Shown: positions 1 to 8,595, counted from the stretch's first letter. The stretch is DNA of 64,000 nucleotides from FEN-1219 sp963744305 (GCA_963744305.1 CAVUTF010000021.1:1-64000), one strand, 5' to 3'. The notes: generated by a model not told the origin, from the letters alone. Made by a program: numbers and translations.

Positions 1-62
1 TGCGCGTTATGGGGCGCGGAATCTAGGGCTGCCCGCGACAAACGGCAGTTGACACCCGGAAT

Positions 63-76
63 ATTACCCCGGTAAT
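63..76. promoter_or_regulatory. operator-like palindrome upstream of the VapBC-type pair
   Basis: ATTACC and GGTAAT form a perfect inverted repeat separated by CC, ending 8 bases before the antitoxin start codon. Antitoxins of the AbrB/MazE and VapB families usually repress their own operon by binding such palindromes in the promoter, so this is the obvious candidate operator. Binding is inferred from position and symmetry only. Confidence 0.5.
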
Positions 77-84
77 GTCCGTGC

Positions 85-345
85 ATGGCGCTAGCTCGAT
101 CCAAGCTCACGGCACAAGGCCAAATCTCGGTGCCCGCGGAAGTTCGCAAGAAGCTCGGGGTGGGTCCCGGCTCCACGCTCGAATGGCACGAGCAAGACGA
201 CGAGATCGTAGTTCGTCGCGCGGGCCGGTTCACTTCGGCTGACATACACGACGCGATCTTCGGTGCGCATCCCACTCGAACCGGACCAGTCGACGTGAAG
301 GAGGGTATTCGAGCGTCAATTCGCAAACGGCATGCGCGCGGTTGA
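85..345 (+). CDS. AbrB/MazE-type antitoxin (VapB-like)
   Basis: An 86-residue protein. The N-terminal ~50 residues form a swapped-hairpin AbrB domain: it opens ARSKLTAQGQISVPAEVRKK and continues LGVGPGSTLEW, the usual DNA-binding signature of MazE/VapB-type antitoxins. The C-terminal half is polar and basic and would wrap the toxin. It overlaps the downstream PIN toxin gene by 14 bases, which implies translational coupling. The palindrome at 63-76 is a likely autoregulatory operator. It should bind and neutralise the toxin encoded next. The family call is firm; the pairing is inferred from overlap. Confidence 0.85.
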   Translation: MALARSKLTAQGQISVPAEVRKKLGVGPGSTLEWHEQDDEIVVRRAGRFTSADIHDAIFGAHPTRTGPVDVKEGIRASIRKRHARG

Positions 346-718
346 CACCAACGTACTCGTTCGTCTCATCGCGCGAGATCACGCGGCGCAAGTGAAGGCC
401 GCCGAGGAATTCGTGGCAAGCGGTGCCTGGATTTCGCATCTCGTTCTCGCCGAGACACTCTGGGTTCTCGATGCAGTGTTCGGAATGACCGCGCAACAGG
501 TCGCCGCCGCCGTCGAGATGCTCCTCAATCACAAGGATCTGGTCGTCCAAGACGCCGACGTCGCCGCTGCCGCTCTCGTGCAGGTTCGCGAGAAACCGAC
601 TATTGGCTTCTCGGACTGCCTCATGGTGGAGATTGCCCGCAAAGCCGGTCACCTGCCGTTGGGCACCTTCGATCGCAAGCTCGCTAAACTAGCGAACGTC
701 ACCCGTATCGGCGCTTGA
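332..718 (+). CDS. vapC: PIN-domain ribonuclease toxin (VapC family)
   Basis: A 128-residue PIN domain, the standard VapC length. The acidic metal-binding residues are all present: D5 (AVDTNVLVR), E41 (VLAETLWVL), D95 (GFSDCLMVE) and D114 (GTFDRKL). VapC toxins are Mg-dependent endoribonucleases that cut tRNA or rRNA until bound by their antitoxin. The gene begins inside the 3' end of the antitoxin gene, the classic antitoxin-first arrangement. All four catalytic residues are intact, so the toxin should be functional. The RNA target cannot be read from the sequence. Confidence 0.9.
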   Translation: MRAVDTNVLVRLIARDHAAQVKAAEEFVASGAWISHLVLAETLWVLDAVFGMTAQQVAAAVEMLLNHKDLVVQDADVAAAALVQVREKPTIGFSDCLMVEIARKAGHLPLGTFDRKLAKLANVTRIGA

Positions 719-744
719 GACAACAATATGAAAACCCCGATCCT

Positions 745-1692
745 ATGTCCGCAACATCGCCACGCTCTTGTTGTCTGGGCGGAACGGTCATGGTAGCCGC
801 CTCCGCGCAGCCGCCGGCCGCGCCGAATCCGATGATCAAGCAGGGCGCGATGCAGAAGGTGGGCGCGCACTCGTACGTGATCCTCGACGACAACGTGGCG
901 TTCGTGCCGAACGTCGGCATCGTCGTCGGCGACAAGGCCACGTTGATCGTCGACACCGGGCTCGGCGAGGCGAACGGCGCGATCGTGCTGCAGGAGGCTC
1001 GCACGGTCTCCGATAACACGGAGTTCTATATCACGGCGACGCACTATCATCCGGAGCACGACTTGGGCGCGACCGCATTCCCGCCGAACGCGAAGATGAT
1101 TCGTTGGATCGATCAGCAGGCAGAAGCCGACGAGCTCGGCGCGCAGACGAACGAGCGGTTCGCGGGTTTCTCGCCGGTCCTCGCCGAGCTCTTGAAAGAC
1201 GCCTCGTTTCGCCCCGCCGACATCATCTTCGAGGACGAGATCACCCTCGACCTCGGCGGCGTGCACGTGCGCGTGCTCGGCGTCGGCCCGAATCACACGC
1301 GCGGCGATACCGTGTTTTTCGTCGAGGAGGACCGGGTGCTCTATACCGGCGACGTAGTGATGTCGGTGTTCCCGGCCGTGAGCGCACAGTCCGGCAGCAT
1401 CGCGAAGTGGATCGCGAACATGAGCGAGTTCGAGGCGTTGAATCCCGCGGCAATCGTGCCTGCGCACGGCCGGCTCGGCGACGTAGCCTTCGTCCGCCGC
1501 TACCGCGAGTATCTCAGCGCCGTGCAGAGCCGAGTCGCGCAGGCCAAGCGCGACGGCGCCACCGTGGAGCAAGCGACGGCGACGCTCGCCGAGCCGCTCG
1601 CAAAGCAGTTTCCCGAGCTCGCGCCCGCGAGCGGGCCGGCCGCGGGGCGGGTCAACGCGGCTATTCAGGCCGCGTATCGCGAAGCGCCGTGA
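745..1692 (+). CDS. secreted metallo-beta-lactamase-fold hydrolase
   Basis: About 315 residues. The metal-binding motif THYHPEHDLGA is followed by NHTRGD, TGDVV and PAHG, the complete dinuclear zinc set of the MBL fold. A weak signal sequence ends around ASAQ, so the enzyme is probably periplasmic. The frame is open from a TTG at 715; I prefer ATG 745 because it places the signal near the terminus. Another ATG at 728 lies in a different frame and stops quickly. The domain resembles the QuiP/glyoxalase-II-like MBL proteins that accompany catabolic genes. The substrate is unknown. Confidence 0.75.
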   Translation: MSATSPRSCCLGGTVMVAASAQPPAAPNPMIKQGAMQKVGAHSYVILDDNVAFVPNVGIVVGDKATLIVDTGLGEANGAIVLQEARTVSDNTEFYITATHYHPEHDLGATAFPPNAKMIRWIDQQAEADELGAQTNERFAGFSPVLAELLKDASFRPADIIFEDEITLDLGGVHVRVLGVGPNHTRGDTVFFVEEDRVLYTGDVVMSVFPAVSAQSGSIAKWIANMSEFEALNPAAIVPAHGRLGDVAFVRRYREYLSAVQSRVAQAKRDGATVEQATATLAEPLAKQFPELAPASGPAAGRVNAAIQAAYREAP

Positions 1693-1788
1693 TGGGCCAG
1701 GTCGCAGGCGCGCTAACGCATCGTGCGAGATGCTCCCTGTAGGGATAGACTTGATCGACGACGTCCACGAATAAAAAGTAGGTCGAGC

Positions 1789-2004
1789 ATGCGCGACGCT
1801 CCGCATCGATCGGCATCCGGTCGGCACCGGCGACTGGCGTTGCTCGGATGCGTCGCGATCGCGGCGGGCTGCGCGGCTTCTGCGCCGGAGGAATCTCGCG
1901 TCGCATGCACGATGGACGCGCGGCAGTGTCCGGACGGTTCGTACGTGGGCCGCGTGCCGCCGAGCTGCGAGTTCGCGCCATGCCCCGGCGGCGGCGCACG
2001 GTAG
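1789..2004 (+). CDS. small cysteine-rich lipoprotein
   Basis: A 71-residue protein starting at ATG 1789 behind an AAAAAGTAGG-like ribosome site. An arginine-rich start and hydrophobic stretch end in the lipobox AAGC, so it should be lipidated. The mature part contains CTMDARQCPDGSYVGRVPP followed by SCEFAPCP. This motif recurs in small proteobacterial lipoproteins and loosely resembles a Kazal-type inhibitor loop. The last 25 bases overlap the start of the next gene in another frame, suggesting co-expression. Function unknown; an envelope role is likely from the lipobox. Confidence 0.6.
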   Translation: MRDAPHRSASGRHRRLALLGCVAIAAGCAASAPEESRVACTMDARQCPDGSYVGRVPPSCEFAPCPGGGAR

Positions 2005-3593
2005 TCGCAGTGCGTCGAGCACCTTCCCGCGCCGTAGTGTTCTCGATCGCGATTCACGCGGCGCTTTTGCTCGTCGTGGCCACACTCAGGTACGAGCGCG
2101 GCCCCCCGAGCGACGGCAAGATCATGTACGCGGCGCTCGTGCGGCTGGGCGAGATCTCCGCCGAACGCAGCGACGCGGCGCCTGCGACCGACGTGACGGC
2201 CGAGAAGCTCGCGAACGCCGCCGAAGCGCCGCCGCCGAGCGCACCGCCGCCGGCTGCGCCGCCCGAGCCGCCGCAACCGCGTGTGGCCGAGCCCGCGGCC
2301 GAGAGCGAGCCGGCGGTGCCGGACGAGCCGTCGAGTGCGCCGATTGCGCCCGTCACACAAGAACCGGTGCCGTCGCCGGTCGAGACCGCGCCGCAACGAG
2401 TCGTCGTCGGAGACGAGCCTGCGCCCGCCCCGCCGCCGCCCGCGGCGGAGCCGCCGCAGCAGCGGCCGATGCCTGAGCGCGAGCGGCGTATGTTGAGCTC
2501 GCGCTTCGCGGCGGTGACCGACCGCGCGCTCGCGAAGCACGCGAGCGAAAGCGTCGTCTGGAGCGAAGCCGGGCGCGAGTACACCGCGACGTTCCGGCCG
2601 CAGCCGGCCGAGAACAGCATGGGAATCGATCGAATCGTCGTCGAGGTAACCACGGACGAGAATGGCAGCCGACTGTCGACGCAGCTCACGATGAAGCGCT
2701 TGGCGTTCTCGAGCTTCGCACAGCTCATCGATCGTTGGGATCCGGAAGTGCAAATCCACGACGACGAAATCGACGGCCGCTTCCATTCGAACTCCGAGAT
2801 CAGGGTCCTGTACAACCGCGAGGCGCAGCCGATTTTTCACGGTCGCGTGACGACAGCCGCGCGCGGCATCCAGAACGATGCCACCGGCCGCTTCGATCGA
2901 GACGAGATGTTCCTCGGCGGCCTGGAGACCGGAGTCGGGAGAATCAGCTTGCCGCCGCGGTTCGCGCTCCTCGATGAGGAATCGTCCGACGGGAGTAGCA
3001 CGCATGTGCAGCGTTTCACGCAGGACACGCGTATAACGTTCCACGCCGACGGCACCTACAGCGCGCGCGATGTCGACCTCGTAGAAGGCGAGCCACGACT
3101 CGTCACAATTCCGGCGGAGCCGCACTACCTGATCGCCGCAGAGGAAAGCAAGCTGCACGTGCAGGGCGTCGTGAAAGGCAAAGTGCTCGTCTACTCGCCC
3201 GAGGGCATCGTGATCGAGGGCGATCTCGTGTACGCGCACGATCCTCCCGGTGCGGCCGACGATTTCCTGGGGCTCGTGTCGGATAAGTCCGTCGAGATCG
3301 CGCCGTCCGACGTTACGGGGCCCGGCGACTTGGCGATTCACGCCTCGATCTATGCGAAGCGCCAGCTCGCGGTACGCGGCTATCGCGAGCGCCATTCCGG
3401 CACGTTGTTCATCTTCGGCAGCGTCAGTGCGGGCTCGGTCACGGCGACGGAGCCGCGCTTCGCCACGAGGATCGAATTCGACGATCGCCTCGAGGACGCG
3501 CGCGCGCCGAGCTTCCCGTTGACGGACCGCTACGAGCTCGAGGACTGGAAGGGCGAATGGCGCGTCGACGACGAGCCGCCGCTCGAGCCTTGA
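1980..3593 (+). CDS. TonB-like anchored protein with beta-rich C-terminal domain
   Basis: About 537 residues from ATG 1980. Residues 15-35 form one membrane segment (VVFSIAIHAALLLVVATL), followed by a region of ~130 residues rich in Pro, Ala and Glu, as in TonB or TolA spacers. The rest, from about residue 165, is a beta-rich domain. Its end (VKGKVLVYSPEGIVIEGDLV and later IFGSVSAGSV) reads like stacked beta-strand rungs, recalling DUF4900 or bactofilin-like proteins. A TonB C-terminal domain is not evident, so I do not call it TonB. It probably spans from the inner membrane into the periplasm. It is preceded, with overlap, by a small lipoprotein gene. Confidence 0.55.
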   Translation: MPRRRRTVVAVRRAPSRAVVFSIAIHAALLLVVATLRYERGPPSDGKIMYAALVRLGEISAERSDAAPATDVTAEKLANAAEAPPPSAPPPAAPPEPPQPRVAEPAAESEPAVPDEPSSAPIAPVTQEPVPSPVETAPQRVVVGDEPAPAPPPPAAEPPQQRPMPERERRMLSSRFAAVTDRALAKHASESVVWSEAGREYTATFRPQPAENSMGIDRIVVEVTTDENGSRLSTQLTMKRLAFSSFAQLIDRWDPEVQIHDDEIDGRFHSNSEIRVLYNREAQPIFHGRVTTAARGIQNDATGRFDRDEMFLGGLETGVGRISLPPRFALLDEESSDGSSTHVQRFTQDTRITFHADGTYSARDVDLVEGEPRLVTIPAEPHYLIAAEESKLHVQGVVKGKVLVYSPEGIVIEGDLVYAHDPPGAADDFLGLVSDKSVEIAPSDVTGPGDLAIHASIYAKRQLAVRGYRERHSGTLFIFGSVSAGSVTATEPRFATRIEFDDRLEDARAPSFPLTDRYELEDWKGEWRVDDEPPLEP

Positions 3594-3598
3594 TGTAG

Positions 3599-4468
3599 AT
3601 GGCCGCGTCCGCGCCCAAGATAAACGTGTTTCGGCACGACTCGCCGCTCGGCAGTTGGACAGTCACGACGCTCGAGCCGCACGCGCTGTTGCGCGGGATC
3701 GTGCGCAGCATCTGGCAGGGCGAGGGCCGGGTCACCTATGCGCGCGACCGCATCTTGCCGGGTGGGCAAAGCTATTTGCTCGTCAATCTCGGCCCCCCGC
3801 AGTACCTCGTCGCGCCGGGCGCGCACGAGCGGAGGATCCCGTTCGACGACGCCTGGTTTTGCGGAATCAGCGAACGGCCGATCGACACCGAGGCGCCGCA
3901 CGGCAGCGTGGTCGTCGGCGTCGAGCTCACTACAACCGGATCGGCGGCTTTGTGGCCGTGGCGGCAAGCCGAGCACGCGAATCACATCGGGCCGCTCGAG
4001 GACTTGCTCGGCGCCGGTGCGGCGCACCTGCGCGAGCGGCTGCTTCACACCGCAAGCGCCGCTGGCCGTTTACTGCTTCTAGAGGATTGGTTGCTCGCGC
4101 GCTGCGTGACCGGGCGCCGGATTCATCCGCTCGTGCATTGGGCCACGCAGCGGCTCGCCGAGAGCGGCGGCGGGGTACGGACCGCGGTGCTGGCGCGCGA
4201 CGCCGGCTGCAGCCGCAAGCATCTCGTCGAGCTCTTCAGCCGCCAGGTCGGGTTGCCGCCCAAGACGCTTGCACGCGTGCATCGCTTTCGGAAGGCGCTT
4301 GGGGTCAGCCGCTCGAGCCCCTCGCCGTCGTGGAGCGAGATCGCCGTCGCCTGCGGCTATTACGACCAGGCGCACCTGATTCACGACTTTCAGCAATTCG
4401 CCGGGATGCCGCCGGCCGCGTTCTCGCGCTTGGCGATGCCAGATTCCGCTAGCATCGTCGTGAGGTGA
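3599..4468 (+). CDS. AraC family transcriptional regulator
   Basis: A 289-residue protein starting 5 bases after the preceding stop codon. The C-terminal ~100 residues carry two helix-turn-helix units: CSRKHLVELFSRQVGLPPKT, then CGYYDQAHLIHDFQQFAGMP, the hallmark of AraC/XylS regulators. The N-terminal ~170 residues match the unnamed sensing domain of AraC proteins that begin with a short beta-rich segment (ILPGGQSYLLVNL). The ligand is unknown. Close spacing to the upstream gene suggests co-transcription. The next gene (DUF1761) begins 75 bases downstream. Confidence 0.85.
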   Translation: MAASAPKINVFRHDSPLGSWTVTTLEPHALLRGIVRSIWQGEGRVTYARDRILPGGQSYLLVNLGPPQYLVAPGAHERRIPFDDAWFCGISERPIDTEAPHGSVVVGVELTTTGSAALWPWRQAEHANHIGPLEDLLGAGAAHLRERLLHTASAAGRLLLLEDWLLARCVTGRRIHPLVHWATQRLAESGGGVRTAVLARDAGCSRKHLVELFSRQVGLPPKTLARVHRFRKALGVSRSSPSPSWSEIAVACGYYDQAHLIHDFQQFAGMPPAAFSRLAMPDSASIVVR

Positions 4469-4542
4469 CATTTTTCCAATACGGCGCCGCGCTGCACCGT
4501 TACCGTCGACAGGCGTCCGACCAACAACAAACGGAGTAGGTC

Positions 4543-4941
4543 ATGCCCGAGTTCAATGTGTGGGCCGTAGTGGCCGCTGCGGTCTCATCGTTCCTTCTCG
4601 GCGGTGCTTGGTATTCGCCGGTGCTATTCGCTAAGCCGTGGCAACGTGAAGTGGGGCTCAGCGACGAGCAGCTCGCGCGCGGCGGCATGATGCGGATCTT
4701 CGTGCTGTCGTTCGTGCTGAGCTTGATCGCGGCGCTCGTATTCGCGCTGTTCTTGGGACCCCGGCCGCCGCTTCAGCTCGGCTTGGGCGCGGGCTTCGCG
4801 GCCGGGCTATGCTGGGTCGCGAGCAGCTTCGGGATCAACTACTTGTTCGCGCGCCGCAGCTTCAAGCTGTTCTTGATCGACGGCGGCTATCACACACTGC
4901 AATTCACGCTGATCGGCTTGATCCTCGCGCTCTGGCATTGA
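4543..4941 (+). CDS. DUF1761 membrane protein
   Basis: A 132-residue hydrophobic protein with four predicted membrane spans. The family signature near the N-terminus is visible: LGGAWYSPVLFAKPWQRE. The family is widespread in bacteria with no assigned biochemical function. The start is supported by a GGAGTAGGTC ribosome site. The stop is followed after 7 bases by a tandem 12-base repeat array that fills the gap to the convergent DUF4159 gene. Confidence 0.85.
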   Translation: MPEFNVWAVVAAAVSSFLLGGAWYSPVLFAKPWQREVGLSDEQLARGGMMRIFVLSFVLSLIAALVFALFLGPRPPLQLGLGAGFAAGLCWVASSFGINYLFARRSFKLFLIDGGYHTLQFTLIGLILALWH

Positions 4942-4948
4942 TCGGAGA

Positions 4949-5036
4949 GGGGTCAGGCACTGTGCCTGACGCGCTCGTGCCTGACCCCGTGCCTGACCCC
5001 GTGCCTGACCCCGTGCCTGACCCCGTGCCTGACCCC
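4949..5036. repeat. 12-base repeat array: one inverted plus five tandem copies of GTGCCTGACCCC
   Basis: GGGGTCAGGCAC (4949-4960) is followed by its partial complement GTGCCTGAC, then by five exact head-to-tail copies of GTGCCTGACCCC (4977-5036). The array fills the gap between two convergent genes. The inverted first pair could fold as a hairpin and act as a bidirectional terminator. The tandem copies look like slippage or unequal-crossover expansion of one arm. Related elements lie at 37312-37383 and 56298-56334, with a variant at 26844-26920. Confidence 0.9.
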
Positions 5037-5041
5037 GGCGT

Positions 5042-5809
5042 TCAGTGCGTCATCGCGTAGATGACGTAGTTGACGCCGAAGCGGTACGCGAGCGCCGTCA
5101 TCGGCGCCGGATAGTGCTCGTCGTCGGCGTGCTCCCACGCGTCGCCCATGTCGATGTTGTGGTTGATCGCGACCATGAGCCTGCCGTGATCGTCGTAGAT
5201 GCCGCGCCAATGCGGCGGACCTTCCATCCGCCAGCCCAGGTGTCGCTCGCCGGGAATCTGCGTGCGTTTGTCGAGATCGAACATGATGTGGATCAGCATG
5301 TCGTCCTCGGGGATGTCGATGATCGGCCGCCCCGGAAGAATCGCCGTCATGAGCTCCCGGAACACGAGCCACTCCCCTTCGCCGTGGAAATCATCGACGA
5401 CGAGAAAGCCGCCGCGCATCAGATACTCGCGCAGATGCACGACGTCGTCGGGACTCGGCTCGAAGCCGCCCTGTGAGGGCTGCTGCAGCAGCAGCCACGG
5501 AAAATCGAACAGCCTTTCGTCCGCGAGCGTCAGGAACATGCTGTCTTCGGCCGCCTCGACCCGCGTCATCCGTTCCACGGCCGGCAAGAAGTGACCTTCA
5601 GCGTACGGGTAGTCGATCGCCCACATCGGATTGCAGTAGCCGCGTGAGCCCGCGCAGCCGCGCGAGGCATACGCGAGCCGTCCCATGTGAAACTCGGCCT
5701 GGGGAGGACCCGCTGGAGTCACTTCCGGAGCCTCGCGCCAGAACTGCGCGCTCGCGACTCCGCCGAGCAAGCACGCGATCAATCCGGCCACTGTCGCCTT
5801 TCTCGCCAT
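5042..5809 (-). CDS. DUF4159 domain-containing periplasmic protein
   Basis: A 255-residue protein with a clear signal peptide ending ASAQ. It is almost entirely one DUF4159 domain, with the conserved segments FDFPWLLLQQP, LREYLMRGGFLVVDDFHGEG and INHNIDMGDAWE. The family has a glutamine-amidotransferase-like fold and often occurs in gene clusters with MoxR ATPases, none of which is present here. Function is unknown. It is convergent with the DUF1761 gene and divergent from the cupin gene. Confidence 0.85.
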   Translation of the reverse strand: MARKATVAGLIACLLGGVASAQFWREAPEVTPAGPPQAEFHMGRLAYASRGCAGSRGYCNPMWAIDYPYAEGHFLPAVERMTRVEAAEDSMFLTLADERLFDFPWLLLQQPSQGGFEPSPDDVVHLREYLMRGGFLVVDDFHGEGEWLVFRELMTAILPGRPIIDIPEDDMLIHIMFDLDKRTQIPGERHLGWRMEGPPHWRGIYDDHGRLMVAINHNIDMGDAWEHADDEHYPAPMTALAYRFGVNYVIYAMTH

Positions 5810-5866
5810 TGCCGGCTAATGTGCCATCGTTCGAGCCCATCGTCCAAGCACACCGGGAGAAAAGCG

Positions 5867-6286
5867 ATGCTTCGGTTGAATGCGAGCAAATCCGCGCTGT
5901 TGTTTCCCCTCCTTCTCTGCGCTGTCCAGAGCAGCGCGCAGCAAGCACCCGCCGCGCCGGCAGCGACCGCGACGCCGGTGCTAACCAAACCTCTCGCTGG
6001 AATCGCCGGCAAAGAAGGTTTGCTCGTGACGGTGGACTACCCGCCCGGCGTTGCGTCGGCGGCGCATCGGCACAACGCGAACACGTTCGTGTACGTGCTC
6101 GAAGGGACGGTGGTGATGCAGGTCGCGGGCGGCGAGGAAGTGACGCTCACGAAGGGCCAAACGTTCTACGAATTGCCGACCGACGTGCACACCGTGTCGC
6201 GCAATGCGAGCGCAACGCAGCCTGCGCGCATACTCGCGGTCCTGATCAAAGACATCGGCGCGCCGCCGACCGTGCCGGCCAACTGA
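5867..6286 (+). CDS. secreted cupin-domain protein
   Basis: A 139-residue protein from ATG 5867, preceded by GGGAGAAAAGCG. A signal peptide ends near SSAQQ. The mature protein is a single small cupin barrel: motif 1 has HRHNANTFVYVLEGTV and motif 2 has GQTFYELPTDVHTVSRN. The His residues are positioned to hold one metal ion. Such periplasmic cupins are often of unknown function. It is convergent with the pirin gene, with only 15 bases between stop codons. Confidence 0.8.
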   Translation: MLRLNASKSALLFPLLLCAVQSSAQQAPAAPAATATPVLTKPLAGIAGKEGLLVTVDYPPGVASAAHRHNANTFVYVLEGTVVMQVAGGEEVTLTKGQTFYELPTDVHTVSRNASATQPARILAVLIKDIGAPPTVPAN

Positions 6287-6301
6287 GCGCGACGCGCGCC
6301 T

Positions 6302-7162
6302 TTACATCGGCACCGCGTTGAACTTCCCTTCCTGGTAGTCGCGGATCGCGGCGGAAATTTCCTCGCGCGTGTTCATCACGAAAGGTCCGTAGGCGACCAC
6401 GGGCGCGCCGATCGGCTCCGCATGACCGAGCAACAGCACGGCATCTGTTTCCGCGACGATGTCGACGCTGTCCCCGTCGTCGCTGAGCTCGATCAGGTGA
6501 TACTGCGGCGCCTGCTCGCCGTCGATCTGCACGGTGCCGCGAGCGACGTAAAGAAATACGCTGCGGCCAGCCACGTTCGGAAGCGAAAGGCGCCCGGACG
6601 CCGTAAGCTCGACCGTCGACATGAAGATGTCGAGCAACGGCCGCATCGCGCCTTCGTGGCCGTTCCAGCGGCCCGAAATGAGGTTCACGGTTCCTTTGCC
6701 GTCGGGCGTGCGCAATGCCGGGATCTGGTCGCGTTGCAGCCCCGTGTAGCGCGGCGGAGTCATCTTGAGCTTCGGCGGCAGGTTCACCCAAAGCTGCAAT
6801 ATCTCGAGCGGTCCCCCGCGCTGCTTGAAGTCCTCCGGTGAGATCTCGGCGTGCACGAGGCCGCTACCGGCCGTCATCCACTGGATGCCGCCTTCCTTGA
6901 TGATGCTCTCGTGGCCCGCGCTGTCGCGATGAGCGAGCTCGCCGGTCAAGATGAACGTGACGGTCTCGAAACCTCTGTGCGGATGCGGTCCGAAAGGCAG
7001 GCCGTGATTACGCGGCGGATACACCTGCGGACCGTGATGGTTCAAGAACAGGAAGGGATCGACTTGCTCGATATCCGGCCCGGGCACCGGACGCCGGGTC
7101 GTGAGATCCGCAATGTCGTCGCGATACGCGGCGTGCCGCCGTTTGATTGTCTTCGTGCCCAT
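6302..7162 (-). CDS. pirin family protein
   Basis: About 286 residues starting MGTKTIKRRHAAY at ATG 7162; the frame stays open upstream to 7216 but that would overlap the next gene's start. Pirin is a bicupin protein. The N-terminal cupin has the metal ligands in PFGPHPHRGFETVTF and GLVHAEISPE. Bacterial pirins have been described as quercetinases and as regulators of metabolic enzymes. The role here is unknown. The 52-base gap to the divergent PQQ-dehydrogenase gene must hold both promoters. Confidence 0.88.
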   Translation of the reverse strand: MGTKTIKRRHAAYRDDIADLTTRRPVPGPDIEQVDPFLFLNHHGPQVYPPRNHGLPFGPHPHRGFETVTFILTGELAHRDSAGHESIIKEGGIQWMTAGSGLVHAEISPEDFKQRGGPLEILQLWVNLPPKLKMTPPRYTGLQRDQIPALRTPDGKGTVNLISGRWNGHEGAMRPLLDIFMSTVELTASGRLSLPNVAGRSVFLYVARGTVQIDGEQAPQYHLIELSDDGDSVDIVAETDAVLLLGHAEPIGAPVVAYGPFVMNTREEISAAIRDYQEGKFNAVPM

Positions 7163-7214
7163 ACTTTGCAAGCATACAGCAGGCGTCAAGCCGCTCGGAT
7201 TTGAAGGGGGGACC

Positions 7215-8487
7215 ATGAAAGCCTATCGATCGCCGGCGCTTGCCTCGCTACTGCTCTCCGCTTCGTTCGCGTACGCCCAAACGAATCCCGCCGACGCAAA
7301 CGGCCCGTGGATCTTCGATACGCATACACCGGGAGCCTGCTCGCCGACGGGCGCACCGCACGGCGGCTGCGATCCGGGCGAGCTCATTCGCATCCGCGTG
7401 ACGACCGTCGTAACCGGTCTCGTTAGGCCTTGGCACCTGACGTTTCTGCCGGGCGGCACCGACATGCTCGTGACCGAGCTGCCCGGCGCCTTGCGCATCA
7501 TCCGCAAGGGAGTGCTCGATCCGACGCCGATCGCCGGATGGCCCGACGCGTCGATCGCCACGCGCAGCTTGAACTCGATCGTGCTGCACCCGCAGTTCGC
7601 GCAGAACCGGCTCGTGTATTTGTCGTACGTGAAGACGCGCGGCACGGAGACGACGATCGCGGCGGCGCGCGCGCGCTTCGACGGCAAGTCGCTCACGAAC
7701 GTCGAGGAGATCTTCGAGGCCGACGCCTGGGGTACCGGTGCGACGGCCGGACGCGCGGAGTTCGGTCCCGATGGCAAGTTCTATCTCACCGTCGGCGATC
7801 GCGATGCGGGAAACATGACCGACGATCACGCGTATCGGATTCTCGCGCAGCATCTCGACACCGACGTGGGCAAGGTGCTGCGGCTGAACGACGACGGCAG
7901 CATTCCTGCCGACAATCCGTTTGCGAAACGCGACGACGCGAATCCGGCGGATCTACACCTACGGCCACCGCAACGCTCAGGGACTGGCGTGGCATCCCGA
8001 TACCGGCGAGCTCTGGGCCACGGAGATCGGCCCGATGGGCGGCGACGAGCTGAACTTACTTCAACCCGGCAAGAATTACGGTTGGCCGATCGTCTCGCTC
8101 GGCAAGATCTACAACGGCCACCGCGTGTCCGAGCAATCCTGGTGGCAGGCCGGTATCGAGATGCCGGTGATGTTTTGGATGCCGGCGATCAGTCCGTCGA
8201 GCGTCATGATCTACAGCGGCGACAAGTTCCCGCAGTGGCGCGGTCACTTCTTCATCGGCGGGTTGAGCGGCCAGCAATTGCAGCGCGTCGCGTTCGATCA
8301 GCCGCTGCCGCAAGCCGAGCGCCGCGAGCCGATGCTCGTGCCGCTCGACGCGCGCGTGCGCGACGTGCGCCAAGGTCCCGACGGCAACATCTACGTCGCG
8401 GTGGAGCGCGACCTGCAATTCGGACCGGGCAGCGCGCGGCTCACGCCCGAACGGATCGATCTTGCGCATCGAGCCCGAGCGAACTAG
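7215..8487 (+). CDS. PQQ-dependent sugar dehydrogenase (GSDH fold), one frameshift
   Basis: A signal peptide (MKAYRSPALASLLLSASFAY) leads into a six-bladed propeller of about 400 residues. Conserved elements of soluble PQQ glucose/sorbosone dehydrogenases are present: LVRPWHLTFLPGG, AEFGPDGKFYLTVGDR, IYTYGHRNAQGLAWHP and EIGPMGGDELNLL followed by KNYGWP. The reading frame changes near 7950, just before the GHRN motif, where one base seems to be missing (...NPA|IYTYGHRN). Both halves are otherwise well conserved, so I treat it as one gene. Enzymes of this fold oxidise aldoses in the periplasm and pass electrons to cytochromes. The next gene, 109 bases downstream on the same strand, is LPMO-like. 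Confidence 0.82.
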
Positions 8488-8595
8488 CAAGCGCGCGCAG
8501 CTCGCAGCGCATTGCCACCGTCATCGCGTGCGCGGTATGATCAGCACGCCTTCCCTGCCGTCGTTCTCCGCAAGCGCGATTTTGGGGGATCAATA

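Noticed and set aside
649..2085. Long minus-strand open frame of 478 codons
   Set aside because: It lies opposite the metallo-beta-lactamase-fold gene and neighbours, is Arg-rich with no recognisable motif, and reflects the high GC content.
1713..3395. Long minus-strand open frame of 560 codons
   Set aside because: Antisense shadow of the TonB-like gene at 1980-3593; Arg/Gly-rich, no family signature and no ribosome site.
4949..5036. Possible CRISPR array
   Set aside because: Copies are 12 bases and directly adjacent with no spacers, and no cas gene is near.
4809..5060. Frame encoding a repeated Pro-Asp-Pro-Val peptide
   Set aside because: It is only a translation of the 12-base repeat array read out of frame from the DUF1761 gene; no start or homology supports it.
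7923..7995. Separate second gene for the C-terminal half of the PQQ dehydrogenase
   Set aside because: The internal ATG has no ribosome site and the half lacks the signal and first blades. A one-base shift in a single gene explains it better.
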